Positions 27,034 through 36,099 of a DNA stretch of 64,000 nucleotides are shown here, piece by piece (position 1 is the stretch's first letter; each line of letters opens with the position of its first letter). Where the stretch lies: contig NZ_FOZZ01000007.1 of assembly GCF_900116225.1 (NCBI RefSeq), forward strand, positions 209,005 through 273,004, in the 5' to 3' direction. A program made the position numbers and the translations under genes. The stretch comes from Sphingobacterium wenxiniae. GTDB lineage: Bacteria; Bacteroidota; Bacteroidia; Sphingobacteriales; Sphingobacteriaceae. Below the pieces are notes generated by a model. That model saw nothing but the letters and a program-made list of their open reading frames with translations, did no database searches and was not told the DNA's origin.

Positions 27034-29319
27034 ATGATGATAGATTTAAGGAGTTTTTCCAGCAAATTATTTGCTTACTGTAACGTGCTGATGCTATTTA
27101 TATCCTGTAATATGGGTGAAAATATCGATCAGCGCCGTTTTACGGATTATGTAGATCCATACATTGGAACAGGGGGGCATGGGCATGTGTTTTTGGGCGC
27201 TAATGTTCCGTATGGTGCGGTTCAGCTTGGTCCTTCTAACCTTTCTGACGGTTGGGATTGGGTTTCCGGCTATCATATTTCAGATTCAACGATTATTGGC
27301 TTTGCCCATCAGCACCTTAGTGGTACAGGAATAGGTGACTTGGGCGATGTGGTACTGTTGCCCTTCACGGGTGATGTAACTTTCAGAAGAGGTGAGCATG
27401 GTCATGAAGATAGCGGTGCATATTCGTTGTTTAATCGGGATACGGAGCGTGTCAGACCGGGTTATTATGCTGTGCACCTGAATCGTTTTGATGTTGATGT
27501 AGAACTGACAGCAACTTCCCGTGTAGGGTTTCATAAATACAGTTATAAGGACAATGAAGTACCGAAAGTACTGATTAATCTGGATGCCGGTATTGGTTGG
27601 GAAGGCAAAAAGGAGGGACATTTGGTTGTCGAGAACGATACGGTGGTTTCGGGATATCGTTACTCTATGGGCTGGGCCAAGAACCAAAAGATTTACTTTA
27701 CGGCAACATTTTCACGCCCGATAGCAGGGTATAGGCTGGCTGATAGTACCGCTGTAAAAGAAGGGAATGAGATTACTGCGCGACGGACGTATGGGGAGTT
27801 TGCTTTTGCTGCGCAGGACGAACAGGACATTCTGGTAAAAGTTGCTATTTCGCCAGTTAGTGTGGCGAATGCCAAATTGAATATGCAGGCTGAATTGCCC
27901 GGTTGGGATTTTGTACAGGTCAAAGAAGCTGCTGATTTGGCATGGAATAAGGAATTGGCAAAAGTCAACATCGAGACCTCGGATAGTATTGCTAAAAAAG
28001 TCTTCTACACGGCGCTTTATCATACGATGATTGCGCCTTCTACGTTTAGTGATGTGAATGGCGAATATATGGGAAGTGACTTTAAACCGCATAAATTAAC
28101 CTCGGGCGAAAATTATACAACTTTTTCGCTTTGGGACACGTACCGTGCGGCTCATCCGTTGATGAGTATTATCCATCGGGATCGTGTGCCGGATATGATC
28201 AATAGTATGTTGCGTATTTATCAGGAGCAAGGGAAGCTTCCTGTATGGCACTTGGTGGGTAATGAGACCGATTGTATGGTGGGAAACCCGGGTATTATCG
28301 TGGTTGCCGATGCGTATCTGAAAGGTGTTGGAGGCTTTGATAAAGATTTGGCTTATGAGGCCATGAAAGTTTCTGCGATGAAGGATGACCGCGGGCTGAA
28401 TTGGCACAAACAGTATGGTTATGTGCCTTATGATAAGGAAGAAGTGGAATCGGTAGCGAAAGGCTTGGAATTTGCCATTGCGGATTGGTGTCTGGCACAG
28501 GTAGCCAAACTGCGTGGCGAGCAGGAAGATTATGCGTACTTTATCAAGCGTAGCGATGCTTATCAATATTATTTCGATAAAGATTTACAGTTTTTGCGTG
28601 GGGTGGATTCGAAAGGAAATTTCAGACCGGGTGTATTTGATCCTTTCCATTCGGCACATTTGGCTAATGATTACACAGAGGGGAATGCCTGGCAGTATAC
28701 CTGGCTGGTGCCACATGATGTAAATGGTTTCATGGGGCTTTTCGGCGGAGAAGATAAGTTTATTACCAAACTGGATTCTTTATTTGTGGTTGAAGGTGAT
28801 CTGGGTGAGCATGCTTCGCCGGATATCAGTGGATTGATTGGTCAATATGCGCATGGAAACGAACCAAGTCATCACGTCATTTATATGTATGCATACGCCG
28901 GCCAACCTTGGAAGGTCGCTGATCGGGTTCGGGAGACCTTGGCCACGATGTACACGGACAAGCCGGATGGTTTGTCGGGCAATGAGGATGTCGGGCAGAT
29001 GTCGGCATGGTATGTTTTGTCGTCATTAGGATTTTATCAGGTATCGCCTGCGGGTGGTCCGTTTATTTTCGGTAGCCCTTTGTTTGATAAGGTGACGATG
29101 ACGATCGGTGAAGGCAAAACATTAGCATTGATTGCGCATAACAATAGTAAAGAGAACAAATATATACAGCAGGTACGGCTCAATGGCAAGCCTTATGTGC
29201 AGTCATACATCGCTTATGAGGATCTCATGAAGGGCGGGAAGCTGGAGTTTGATATGGGGGATAAGCCTTCGGATACTTTTGGCGTAAAAATGGAAAACAG
29301 ACCGCAGTCGGTACGTTAA
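27034..29319 (+). CDS. GH92 family exo-alpha-mannosidase, lipoprotein
   Basis: Second GH92 of the window. The N-terminus carries a lipobox (LMLFISC, Cys near residue 25), so the enzyme is probably a lipoprotein on the cell surface or in the periplasm, unlike the first copy with a plain signal peptide. Conserved segments parallel that copy: YVDPYIGTGGHGHVFLGA, DGWDWVSGYHIS, HQHLSGTGIGDLGD, YTEGNAWQYTWLVPHD, HGNEPSHHVIYMY and GNEDVGQMSAWYVLS. The length of 761 residues is normal. The first residues MMID allow a start at 27034 or 27037. The GH3 gene follows after 71 bp with no terminator in between. Confidence 0.95.
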   Translation: MMIDLRSFSSKLFAYCNVLMLFISCNMGENIDQRRFTDYVDPYIGTGGHGHVFLGANVPYGAVQLGPSNLSDGWDWVSGYHISDSTIIGFAHQHLSGTGIGDLGDVVLLPFTGDVTFRRGEHGHEDSGAYSLFNRDTERVRPGYYAVHLNRFDVDVELTATSRVGFHKYSYKDNEVPKVLINLDAGIGWEGKKEGHLVVENDTVVSGYRYSMGWAKNQKIYFTATFSRPIAGYRLADSTAVKEGNEITARRTYGEFAFAAQDEQDILVKVAISPVSVANAKLNMQAELPGWDFVQVKEAADLAWNKELAKVNIETSDSIAKKVFYTALYHTMIAPSTFSDVNGEYMGSDFKPHKLTSGENYTTFSLWDTYRAAHPLMSIIHRDRVPDMINSMLRIYQEQGKLPVWHLVGNETDCMVGNPGIIVVADAYLKGVGGFDKDLAYEAMKVSAMKDDRGLNWHKQYGYVPYDKEEVESVAKGLEFAIADWCLAQVAKLRGEQEDYAYFIKRSDAYQYYFDKDLQFLRGVDSKGNFRPGVFDPFHSAHLANDYTEGNAWQYTWLVPHDVNGFMGLFGGEDKFITKLDSLFVVEGDLGEHASPDISGLIGQYAHGNEPSHHVIYMYAYAGQPWKVADRVRETLATMYTDKPDGLSGNEDVGQMSAWYVLSSLGFYQVSPAGGPFIFGSPLFDKVTMTIGEGKTLALIAHNNSKENKYIQQVRLNGKPYVQSYIAYEDLMKGGKLEFDMGDKPSDTFGVKMENRPQSVR

Positions 29320-29390
29320 TTATTATTTTAAAGTGAAGAAAGTTAAGGAAGTGATGGAGGTTATGAGGGTGTTTTAAAGAGTTATAGCTA

Positions 29391-31760
29391 ATGAAGTTAA
29401 AATATATCGTGTTAGGTGGGTTGATCTGTTTAGGAACAGGTCTTCGTGCGCAGGTTTTGCCGTATAAGAATAGTCAGTTGCCTATTGAAGACAGGGTGCA
29501 GGATCTGCTTGGTCGTATGACTTTGGAGGAAAAGGTTGGACAGTTATCTAAATTGTTGGGCTGGGAGATGTATGAGAAGGATGACAAGGGCATACGGGTG
29601 AGTGAAAAGCTGAAGGATGCTGTTAAGCAACAGCATATAGGACTTTTATGGGCTACGTTACGTGCTGATCCTTGGACGCAAAAGACATTGAATAATGGTT
29701 TAAGCCCGCTGGAGGCTGCGAGGGCTACGAATGCCATTCAACGTTATATGGTGGATAGCACGCGTCTGGGCATTCCGTTGCTGTTGTCGGAAGAGGCTCC
29801 GCATGGACACATGGCGATCGGAGCTACGGTATTTCCTACGGCGATCGGTCAAGCGAGCACGTGGAACCCGAATTTAATTGAGCAGATGGCTGCTGTTATT
29901 GCACGGGAGACTTATGCGGTAGGTGGTAAGAATGGTTATGGCCCTGTATTGGATCTGGCACGGGATCCGAGGTGGTCGCGTACGGAAGAGTCTTATGGTG
30001 AGGATCCGTATTTGGTGGGCCAGATGGGCAGAGCGATGGTTCGAGGTTTTCAGGGGGATGTAGGAGCTGTGGATAAAATAATAGCTACCCTGAAACATTT
30101 TGTAGCGTATGGGGTGCCGGAGGGTGGCCATAATGGCGGTAGTGTGAGTGTGGGGGAACGGGCTTTGCTGCAAAGTTTCTTACCGCCTTTTGAGGCGGCG
30201 GTGAAAGCGGGGGCAGCATCTGTGATGACGGCTTATAATTCTATTGATGGTATTCCTTGTTCGTCGAATCCTTGGCTATTGGATGATATTTTGCGCGAGC
30301 AATGGGGCTTCAAGGGGTTTGTGGTGTCGGATCTGTTGAGTATCTCGGGCTTAAATGGTGGACATGCTACTGCGGCAACTGGTCAGGAGGCGGCAAAGCA
30401 GAGTATAGAGGCTGGGTTGGATGTGGATCTGAGTGGTTCGGGTTTTGGCAGGAATCTGTTGGATGCGGTGAAGTCCGGGCAGGTGGATATAGCTTTTGTG
30501 GATAGGGCTGTTGGGCGCTTGCTGTATCAGAAATTTGCATTGGGGCTCTTTGAACGTCCGTATGTGGATGAAAAACTGGTTGCGCATAAAGTGGCAACAG
30601 CGGAGCATGTGGCTATGGCAAGACAAGTCGCACGCGAGGCGATTGTTCTATTGAAAAATGAATCAAATGTGTTGCCGTTAAGTAAGACATTAAAGCGTGT
30701 GGCGGTGATAGGACCCAATGTGGATAATCGGTATAACCAATTGGGTGATTACACGGCTCCGCAACCGGAAGAAAAGATAAAAACAGTATTGGATGGTGTG
30801 CGTGCTGCGGTGTCTAAGGATACGTACGTGGATTACGTGAAGGGTTGTGCGATTCGTGATACAGCTGCTACGGATATAGCAGCGGCTGTAAGGGCAGCCG
30901 AAGCGGCAGATGTGGCTATCGTTGTACTAGGGGGCTCGAGTGCGCGGGATTTCAAGACTTCTTATCAGGCTACTGGAGCAGCTAATGTGGAAAGTGGAAC
31001 GCCATCTGTCAGCGATATGGAGAGCGGAGAAGGTTTTGACCGCGCTACGCTGGATTTATTGGGTGATCAGCTGCCGTTATTGCAGGCGGTGGTAGCCACG
31101 GGTAAACCTGTGGTACTGGTGACAGTGATGGGACGCCCGCTGAACCTGAACTGGGCTGCGGAGCATGTTCCGGCTATTGTCAATGCATGGTATCCGGGGC
31201 AAGAGGGGGGATTGGCTATTGCAGACGTGCTGTTCGGGGATTATAACCCGGCAGGTAGGTTGCCTATTTCTATGGCTAAGTCTGTGGGACAATTGCCTGT
31301 ACACTATAACCATACCAAACCGAAGCACCATGATTATATAGAGTTTGATGCGAAGCCTTTATATGCTTTTGGTCATGGGTTAAGCTATACACAGTTCGCT
31401 TATAACAATCTACAAGTGGATGTGCAGGAAGGCGACGATGATTTTGTTTGTAAGGTGCAGTTTGAGGTAAAGAATATAGGGGAAAAGGACGGAGAAGAGG
31501 TCGCGCAATTGTATATCGTGGATGAAGTAAGCAGTGTGGTTACACCGGTGAAGCAGCTGAAAGGTTTTGCTCGTGAATTCATTAAGAAAGGTGAAACGAA
31601 GGTATTCTCGTTTGAACTGACAAAAGCTGATTTAAAATTGTGGGGGACGGATCGAAAGTGGAAAACGGAGAAAGGGGGATTTAAGCTTTTGGTAGGGCCT
31701 TCTTCGGATAGTACGCCTTTATCTGACAGATTTGAATTAATGCAAGATTACAAGTTCTAA
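29391..31760 (+). CDS. GH3 family beta-glucosidase-type glycoside hydrolase
   Basis: Exo-acting beta-glycosidase of the BglX type (beta-glucosidase or beta-xylosidase; specificity is not resolvable by eye). A signal peptide (MKLKYIVLGGLICLGTGLRAQ) is followed by the (alpha/beta)8 domain (IEDRVQDLLGRMTLEEKVGQL; DLARDPRWSRTEESYGEDPYLVGQM; TLKHFVAYGVPEGGHNGG) with the predicted nucleophile Asp in GFKGFVVSDLLSISGL. The alpha/beta sandwich comes next (AREAIVLLKNESNVLPL, VAVIGPNVDNRYNQLGDY). A C-terminal fibronectin-III-like domain (NIGEKDGEEVAQLYIVD.. KQLKGFAREF) completes the usual three-domain layout. The total is 789 residues. Confidence 0.95.
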   Translation: MKLKYIVLGGLICLGTGLRAQVLPYKNSQLPIEDRVQDLLGRMTLEEKVGQLSKLLGWEMYEKDDKGIRVSEKLKDAVKQQHIGLLWATLRADPWTQKTLNNGLSPLEAARATNAIQRYMVDSTRLGIPLLLSEEAPHGHMAIGATVFPTAIGQASTWNPNLIEQMAAVIARETYAVGGKNGYGPVLDLARDPRWSRTEESYGEDPYLVGQMGRAMVRGFQGDVGAVDKIIATLKHFVAYGVPEGGHNGGSVSVGERALLQSFLPPFEAAVKAGAASVMTAYNSIDGIPCSSNPWLLDDILREQWGFKGFVVSDLLSISGLNGGHATAATGQEAAKQSIEAGLDVDLSGSGFGRNLLDAVKSGQVDIAFVDRAVGRLLYQKFALGLFERPYVDEKLVAHKVATAEHVAMARQVAREAIVLLKNESNVLPLSKTLKRVAVIGPNVDNRYNQLGDYTAPQPEEKIKTVLDGVRAAVSKDTYVDYVKGCAIRDTAATDIAAAVRAAEAADVAIVVLGGSSARDFKTSYQATGAANVESGTPSVSDMESGEGFDRATLDLLGDQLPLLQAVVATGKPVVLVTVMGRPLNLNWAAEHVPAIVNAWYPGQEGGLAIADVLFGDYNPAGRLPISMAKSVGQLPVHYNHTKPKHHDYIEFDAKPLYAFGHGLSYTQFAYNNLQVDVQEGDDDFVCKVQFEVKNIGEKDGEEVAQLYIVDEVSSVVTPVKQLKGFAREFIKKGETKVFSFELTKADLKLWGTDRKWKTEKGGFKLLVGPSSDSTPLSDRFELMQDYKF

Positions 31761-31778
31761 GATTGTATATTTTTGTGA

Positions 31779-31814
31779 AAAGCGGTGTTCCCCCGACTAA
31801 AGGAACACCGCTTT
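31779..31814. terminator. Bidirectional intrinsic terminator
   Basis: AAAGCGGTGTTCC (31779-31791) and GGAACACCGCTTT (31802-31814) form a 13-bp stem between the convergent GH3 gene and the BNR-repeat gene, with AT-rich flanks on both sides. Confidence 0.8.
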
Positions 31815-31829
31815 AATTATATCCTAATA

Positions 31830-32867
31830 TTAACGTTCTCTTTGTACGACGATATGTTTCATGTTTTTACGATCGTATGTGTACGTAATATGGATGAGTC
31901 CTTTACTGTCCTGAAAGATAGTAGGATAACTGAATTCGCCTTTCTCCTGATCTTCAAGTTGCATGACGTCTATCCATTTTAATCCATCTGTAGAATAGGC
32001 CAATCTGAGCTTTGTACGGCCTTCCCACCAATCTTTGCCGGGTATATCCGGGTTGTACACGATAAGGAATATATCCCCGGAGCGTATGGCATCTGTCGCT
32101 GAATTGGGGTTGATCAGATTTGTTTTTTCCAAAGCGGTCCATGTTTTGCCCAGATCATCTGACCAAGCACTCATAACAGCACCTTCTTTACTCCTGCAGA
32201 GCACCTGCAGTCTATTGCTATCGTGAAGTAAAACGCTGGGCTGTATAACATTGTAGGGGGATTGCTGGTCTATTGGAAATACAGTCCACTCTTGTTGCTG
32301 CTTGGTTGTTTTTTCAATATGGGCCACCCACCTGTCTTCACTTAGCTCTACACTGGAGGGCGAAATAATATCGCCATTTTCCAATTGAAGGGGTTTATTT
32401 TTAATCGGTCCCAATACGTTATTCGGGAGCTTTTTAGCAATGCTCCATGTCTTTCCGCCGTCTTCTGAAGTTTTTACCATCCCCCACCACTCGCGTGGGT
32501 TTGGTCCTACTTTATAGTATAGGTATATTTTCTTTTCATTTTTGGGACGAAAGAGTACAGGATTCCAACAAGGGTGCCGCAGGGTGTCGTTTACTTGCCC
32601 ATCGGCCCATACAACGGGTGGTGTCCACTGATCGCCATCAGACAAAGAACCCCAGATGACCACATCTTTATTCCCTTCGTGGGAACCGCCGAACCAGCTT
32701 GTTAATAGTGTGCCGTCTGCTGTTTCTTCGATGGTAGAGGCATGACATTGGGCAAAATACTGACCTTCTTTAAACAGGAATTCTTGTTTTAAGAGGGTAA
32801 GCGCTGGTTGTTGTGCTGATACCAGAAAGGGACATATAAGAAAAACTATATAGGAAATGTATTTCAT
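31830..32867 (-). CDS. BNR-repeat (sialidase-superfamily) secreted protein
   Basis: A predicted beta-propeller with signal peptide (MKYISYIVFLICPFLVSAQ). Three Asp-box-like blades are visible (SEDGGKTWS, SDDLGKTWT, STDGLKWID). The motifs SWFGGSHEGNKDVVIWGS, WNPVLFRPKNEKK and GPIKNKPLQLENGDIISPSSVE fit the BNR_2 family. The FRIP motif that begins the Arg triad of true GH33 sialidases is not evident, so the name sialidase is unsafe; related propellers include polysaccharide lyases and other hydrolases. It is 13 bp downstream of the GH29 gene (32881-34317) on the same strand, so both are likely expressed together and act on the same glycan. Confidence 0.82.
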   Translation of the reverse strand: MKYISYIVFLICPFLVSAQQPALTLLKQEFLFKEGQYFAQCHASTIEETADGTLLTSWFGGSHEGNKDVVIWGSLSDGDQWTPPVVWADGQVNDTLRHPCWNPVLFRPKNEKKIYLYYKVGPNPREWWGMVKTSEDGGKTWSIAKKLPNNVLGPIKNKPLQLENGDIISPSSVELSEDRWVAHIEKTTKQQQEWTVFPIDQQSPYNVIQPSVLLHDSNRLQVLCRSKEGAVMSAWSDDLGKTWTALEKTNLINPNSATDAIRSGDIFLIVYNPDIPGKDWWEGRTKLRLAYSTDGLKWIDVMQLEDQEKGEFSYPTIFQDSKGLIHITYTYDRKNMKHIVVQRER

Positions 32868-32880
32868 TATCGTGCTGTAT

Positions 32881-34317
32881 TTATTTCGATGTCAATTGCA
32901 GTACGCTGGCGTAATTAAGGTCGCTTTTAGGCGCTTTAACAGATACCGTATTGCCTGTTTTTGTCCATTTAACTTTGCCTTTGTAACCTAAGAGTTTTAC
33001 ATCTTTAGGGGTGAAATTTTCGGGGATAGTGAATTGAAACGCTTCGGTTTTTTGATAGTCTTTTCCTTCGGAAAGATGAAAAACGTTTAGTGTTTTATGG
33101 TCTTTGCTACGGGTGTAATAGTAATCTCCTTCGTGATAAGGTGCAACGGCACGTGTACTGTAAATGGCAGATTCGTTAATGGCTACCCATGAGGCTAATT
33201 CTTTTAAGCGGTCATAAGCTGCCTGATCAAAATCACCATTCGGCCCCGGAGCGATATTCATGAGGTAATTGCCGCCTCGGGAGATAATCTTTACCAAAGT
33301 TTCAACGATCTTCTGTGCGGACTTGTACTTATCGTTAGGGACATAGGAAAAAGAATTTCCCATGGTAATACAGCTCTCCCAAGGAATATCCAAAGGGTGC
33401 TCAGGAATGGCCTGCTCGGGTGTTACATAGTTCTCCCATTCGCCGGGTACGGTGCGGTCCACGACAATGATGCCTGGTTGGTTTCTGCGCGCCATGCTGC
33501 CTATTTTATCCATATCGATGTCCTGCTCTACCTTGATAGTGCGTTGCCATTCGACAGTTTGATCAATGGTTTTGAACGGGCGTACCCAACCGCCATCTAA
33601 CCATAGAATATCGACTTTGCCGTAGTTCGAGGTTAATTCATTGAGCTGATTGTAGGTAAATGTCTTGTATTTCTCCCAACGCTCGGGATATTTTAACGGA
33701 TCGTAGTTGACATTGCGGTCCTTTGGTGGAAAATATGGCCACCAATAGTATTCGGTATGCCAGTCGGGTTTGGAAAAATAGGCGCCGATTTTAAATCCTT
33801 CGCTACGGAAAGTGGAGAAGATCTCTTTGGTGACATCAGCTTTTGGATTTTTAGAAAATGGGGTGTTTGGCGAGGTGATTTTGTAATCGGACTCTTTGGT
33901 GTCGAACATCGCAAAACCGTCGTGGTGCTTGGTCGTGAATACGACATATTTCATTCCTGCGGCTTTTGCGGCATCAGCCCATTTTTGCGGATTGAAATCT
34001 GTGGGGTTGAAAGTTTTTTGGAGGTTCTCGTAATTTTTTACATACTCAAAGTAGGTTTCGCCATGTTCGGGTTTGCGCTGTGTCCAACCTTCGTCTTCGG
34101 GACACAGGCTCCAGCTTTCGACAATACCCCATTGGCTGTAGGTGCCCCAGTGCATAAATAGTCCGAACTTCATGTCTTGCCAGGTTTCCAGGTTTTCCAA
34201 GACTTGCGGATCGGTGGGTTTTTGATAACCGGCGGATACGTTATGTTCTTGGGCCGAGGTTGTAAGTGTTGTTGCGGAGAGCACTATGGCTAAGATTTTT
34301 TTGTAAAAAGACTGCAT
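32881..34317 (-). CDS. GH29 alpha-L-fucosidase (single-domain type)
   Basis: Second GH29 of the window, 478 residues. A signal peptide (MQSFYKKILAIVLSATTLTTSAQ) is followed by the catalytic barrel: WQDMKFGLFMHWGTYSQWG, GMKYVVFTTKHHDGFAMFDTKESDYK, KIGAYFSKPDWHTEYYW and the predicted nucleophile Asp in VDILWLDGGWVRP. Late in the barrel come GNSFSYVPNDKYKS and GGNYLMNIAPGPNGDF. The C-terminus is a short beta-sandwich without the additional module of the other copy. The insertion WWPYFPPKDRNVNYDPLKYPERW is typical of one GH29 subgroup and suggests a different linkage preference. It is followed by the BNR-repeat gene. Confidence 0.94.
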   Translation of the reverse strand: MQSFYKKILAIVLSATTLTTSAQEHNVSAGYQKPTDPQVLENLETWQDMKFGLFMHWGTYSQWGIVESWSLCPEDEGWTQRKPEHGETYFEYVKNYENLQKTFNPTDFNPQKWADAAKAAGMKYVVFTTKHHDGFAMFDTKESDYKITSPNTPFSKNPKADVTKEIFSTFRSEGFKIGAYFSKPDWHTEYYWWPYFPPKDRNVNYDPLKYPERWEKYKTFTYNQLNELTSNYGKVDILWLDGGWVRPFKTIDQTVEWQRTIKVEQDIDMDKIGSMARRNQPGIIVVDRTVPGEWENYVTPEQAIPEHPLDIPWESCITMGNSFSYVPNDKYKSAQKIVETLVKIISRGGNYLMNIAPGPNGDFDQAAYDRLKELASWVAINESAIYSTRAVAPYHEGDYYYTRSKDHKTLNVFHLSEGKDYQKTEAFQFTIPENFTPKDVKLLGYKGKVKWTKTGNTVSVKAPKSDLNYASVLQLTSK

Positions 34318-34407
34318 GAGATTGAATTAATGTTGTGCATTAAAGATACGTATTTTAATGCATTTGCTTATGATGAGAGCAACTAAAATGTTAAAGTAAA
34401 TGGATAA

Positions 34408-34445
34408 ATAAAACCCCGAATTCATCTGAGAATTCGGGGTTTTAT
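34408..34445 (-). terminator. Intrinsic terminator after susD
   Basis: A 16-bp perfect stem (34408-34423 with 34430-34445; core ACCCCGAATTC / GAATTCGGGGT), loop ATCTGA, 62 bp after the susD stop. On the minus strand it ends in TTTTAT. It separates the ROK-susC-susD operon from the GH29-BNR pair. Confidence 0.85.
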
Positions 34446-34507
34446 ATTTAGTAAAGTCGTTTATAGAAATTAATCACAACAACTTTTTCAAAGTGAATAA
34501 ATCACTT

Positions 34508-36094
34508 TTAGTTTACGTCCCAGAACAATTTTGTATTGACATTATCTTGATCTTTTACTGTGTTGTAGTTTTCAAGATTGTAGGCCTGCTCTGACTGTGG
34601 TAAATTCCATTTAACAGGAACTTCCTTTTGTATATCAGAATTTTCTACCCGGAATGCGAAAGTCGGATAATTTAACCGTCTAACTTCGGACCAGTTTTCT
34701 ACAGATTGAATGATGTTTAAATGTAACCATTTTTGTGTAGCTATTAATTCAATATTATTCGTACCCCAACCAATATTTGTAATGTACGTATTGATTGCTG
34801 CTGTAGTTGGAGCAGCTGGTGCCGGAATTAAACTGTTATTACTAACTGCTCTTAACCGTTGTTGAAAATCGATAGACTCTTTAATCCCATTTTCAAAACT
34901 TGTCTTCGCACTACCTGTATTTCCAGTGCGTGATTGATATTCTGCGATCAAGAAATTTACTTCTGAGGCTGTTACTAAAACCCCAGGGAAGTTGTGATTT
35001 CTGGAATACGTTGACCTGTTATATATTGCGATAGTACTTGGATTTGCGGGTGTTCCTGCAATAAGTGTAGCTTGAACAGCTCCTGTCAATGACTGATCTA
35101 AACCGACAAATTCACCTTCAGCTCCTTGTCCTGGTTCAAACATAAATGGTAGTCTTGGGTCGGCATTGGACACCATGTGATCAATCATGTTTTTACCTGC
35201 GATATTGTTATTCCAGCTTTCGATAGCATCTTGAAAATCACGCGAATGGATATCTGAAGTGTTATTGAAGATGTCCAATTGGATATTTTCATCATTCACA
35301 AGTACCAATGGGTACGTGCTTTGGTTGTTGATAATTTCTCCGATTTCCTGTGAAGCGGTAGAAAATGCTGGGCTTTGGCTAACTCTTGTTAACATGCGCA
35401 GGCGTAAAGAATTACAATACCTTTTCCATAAATCTAAAGAACCTGAGTTTATCAAATCTTGTGTTCTAAAAGATTGCGTTACCGTAGTTGGTATGGTCAT
35501 TGCATTCAATTCTGCACTTATTGCTTTAAGATCTGCAAGCATAACAGCATAGATGTCCTGTGCTTTATCGTATTTAGCATAGGAAACGGCATAGTCACCG
35601 CCATTTGTGCTAAGTTTGCCTGCTTCAGACCAAGGGATATCACCATGTAAATCGACTTGCTGTTGTGTCTGATCATAGAAAAAGATTTTTGCCGCTAAGT
35701 AGAAAATCTTTTTTTCTGTTTTTTCAGCTTCCGGAACGGCATTATACACTTTTTCTAACTCTCTAAATTGTGCTAAACCTTGGTAATATCTATCCCATCG
35801 GTCTGCTATTGCAGCCATTCCAGGGGTCAATTGGTTTGCACCATTAGACCAACCAATTGTCTGTATGTACCGATGTATTGTCGGTGCTAACGTTACAAAA
35901 TAATTACGATAGGTAGGAACGACAAATTCACGAAAATTATATTGCAAACCTGCAAATTGTTTTTCAATTGTTGTTTCCGTTACTTTTGATGGGTCTCTAT
36001 AAACTTCATCAAAAGAATCCATTTTACAGGATGTTATAGTAGTAAGTGAAGTGGTAAACAAACCAGCAATCACAAGATATTTGTTGATTTTCAT
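34508..36094 (-). CDS. susD: SusD/RagB-like outer-membrane glycan-binding lipoprotein
   Basis: Surface lipoprotein that captures oligosaccharide and acts as the lid of the SusC channel. A lipoprotein signal (MKINKYLVIAGLFTTSLTTITSC) precedes an alpha-helical, TPR-containing fold (FREFVVPTYRNYFVTLAP; FYLAAKIFFYDQTQQQVDLHGDIPWSEA; EVNFLIAEYQSRTGN). The late segment QKWLHLNIIQSVENWSEVRRLNYP is typical of the SusD-like_2 subfamily. At 528 residues the length is normal. It starts only 5 bp after susC, as usual for these pairs. The ligand is unknown; nearby enzymes point to mannose-, fucose- and HexNAc-containing glycans. Confidence 0.94.
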   Translation of the reverse strand: MKINKYLVIAGLFTTSLTTITSCKMDSFDEVYRDPSKVTETTIEKQFAGLQYNFREFVVPTYRNYFVTLAPTIHRYIQTIGWSNGANQLTPGMAAIADRWDRYYQGLAQFRELEKVYNAVPEAEKTEKKIFYLAAKIFFYDQTQQQVDLHGDIPWSEAGKLSTNGGDYAVSYAKYDKAQDIYAVMLADLKAISAELNAMTIPTTVTQSFRTQDLINSGSLDLWKRYCNSLRLRMLTRVSQSPAFSTASQEIGEIINNQSTYPLVLVNDENIQLDIFNNTSDIHSRDFQDAIESWNNNIAGKNMIDHMVSNADPRLPFMFEPGQGAEGEFVGLDQSLTGAVQATLIAGTPANPSTIAIYNRSTYSRNHNFPGVLVTASEVNFLIAEYQSRTGNTGSAKTSFENGIKESIDFQQRLRAVSNNSLIPAPAAPTTAAINTYITNIGWGTNNIELIATQKWLHLNIIQSVENWSEVRRLNYPTFAFRVENSDIQKEVPVKWNLPQSEQAYNLENYNTVKDQDNVNTKLFWDVN

Positions 36095-36099
36095 ATTTC

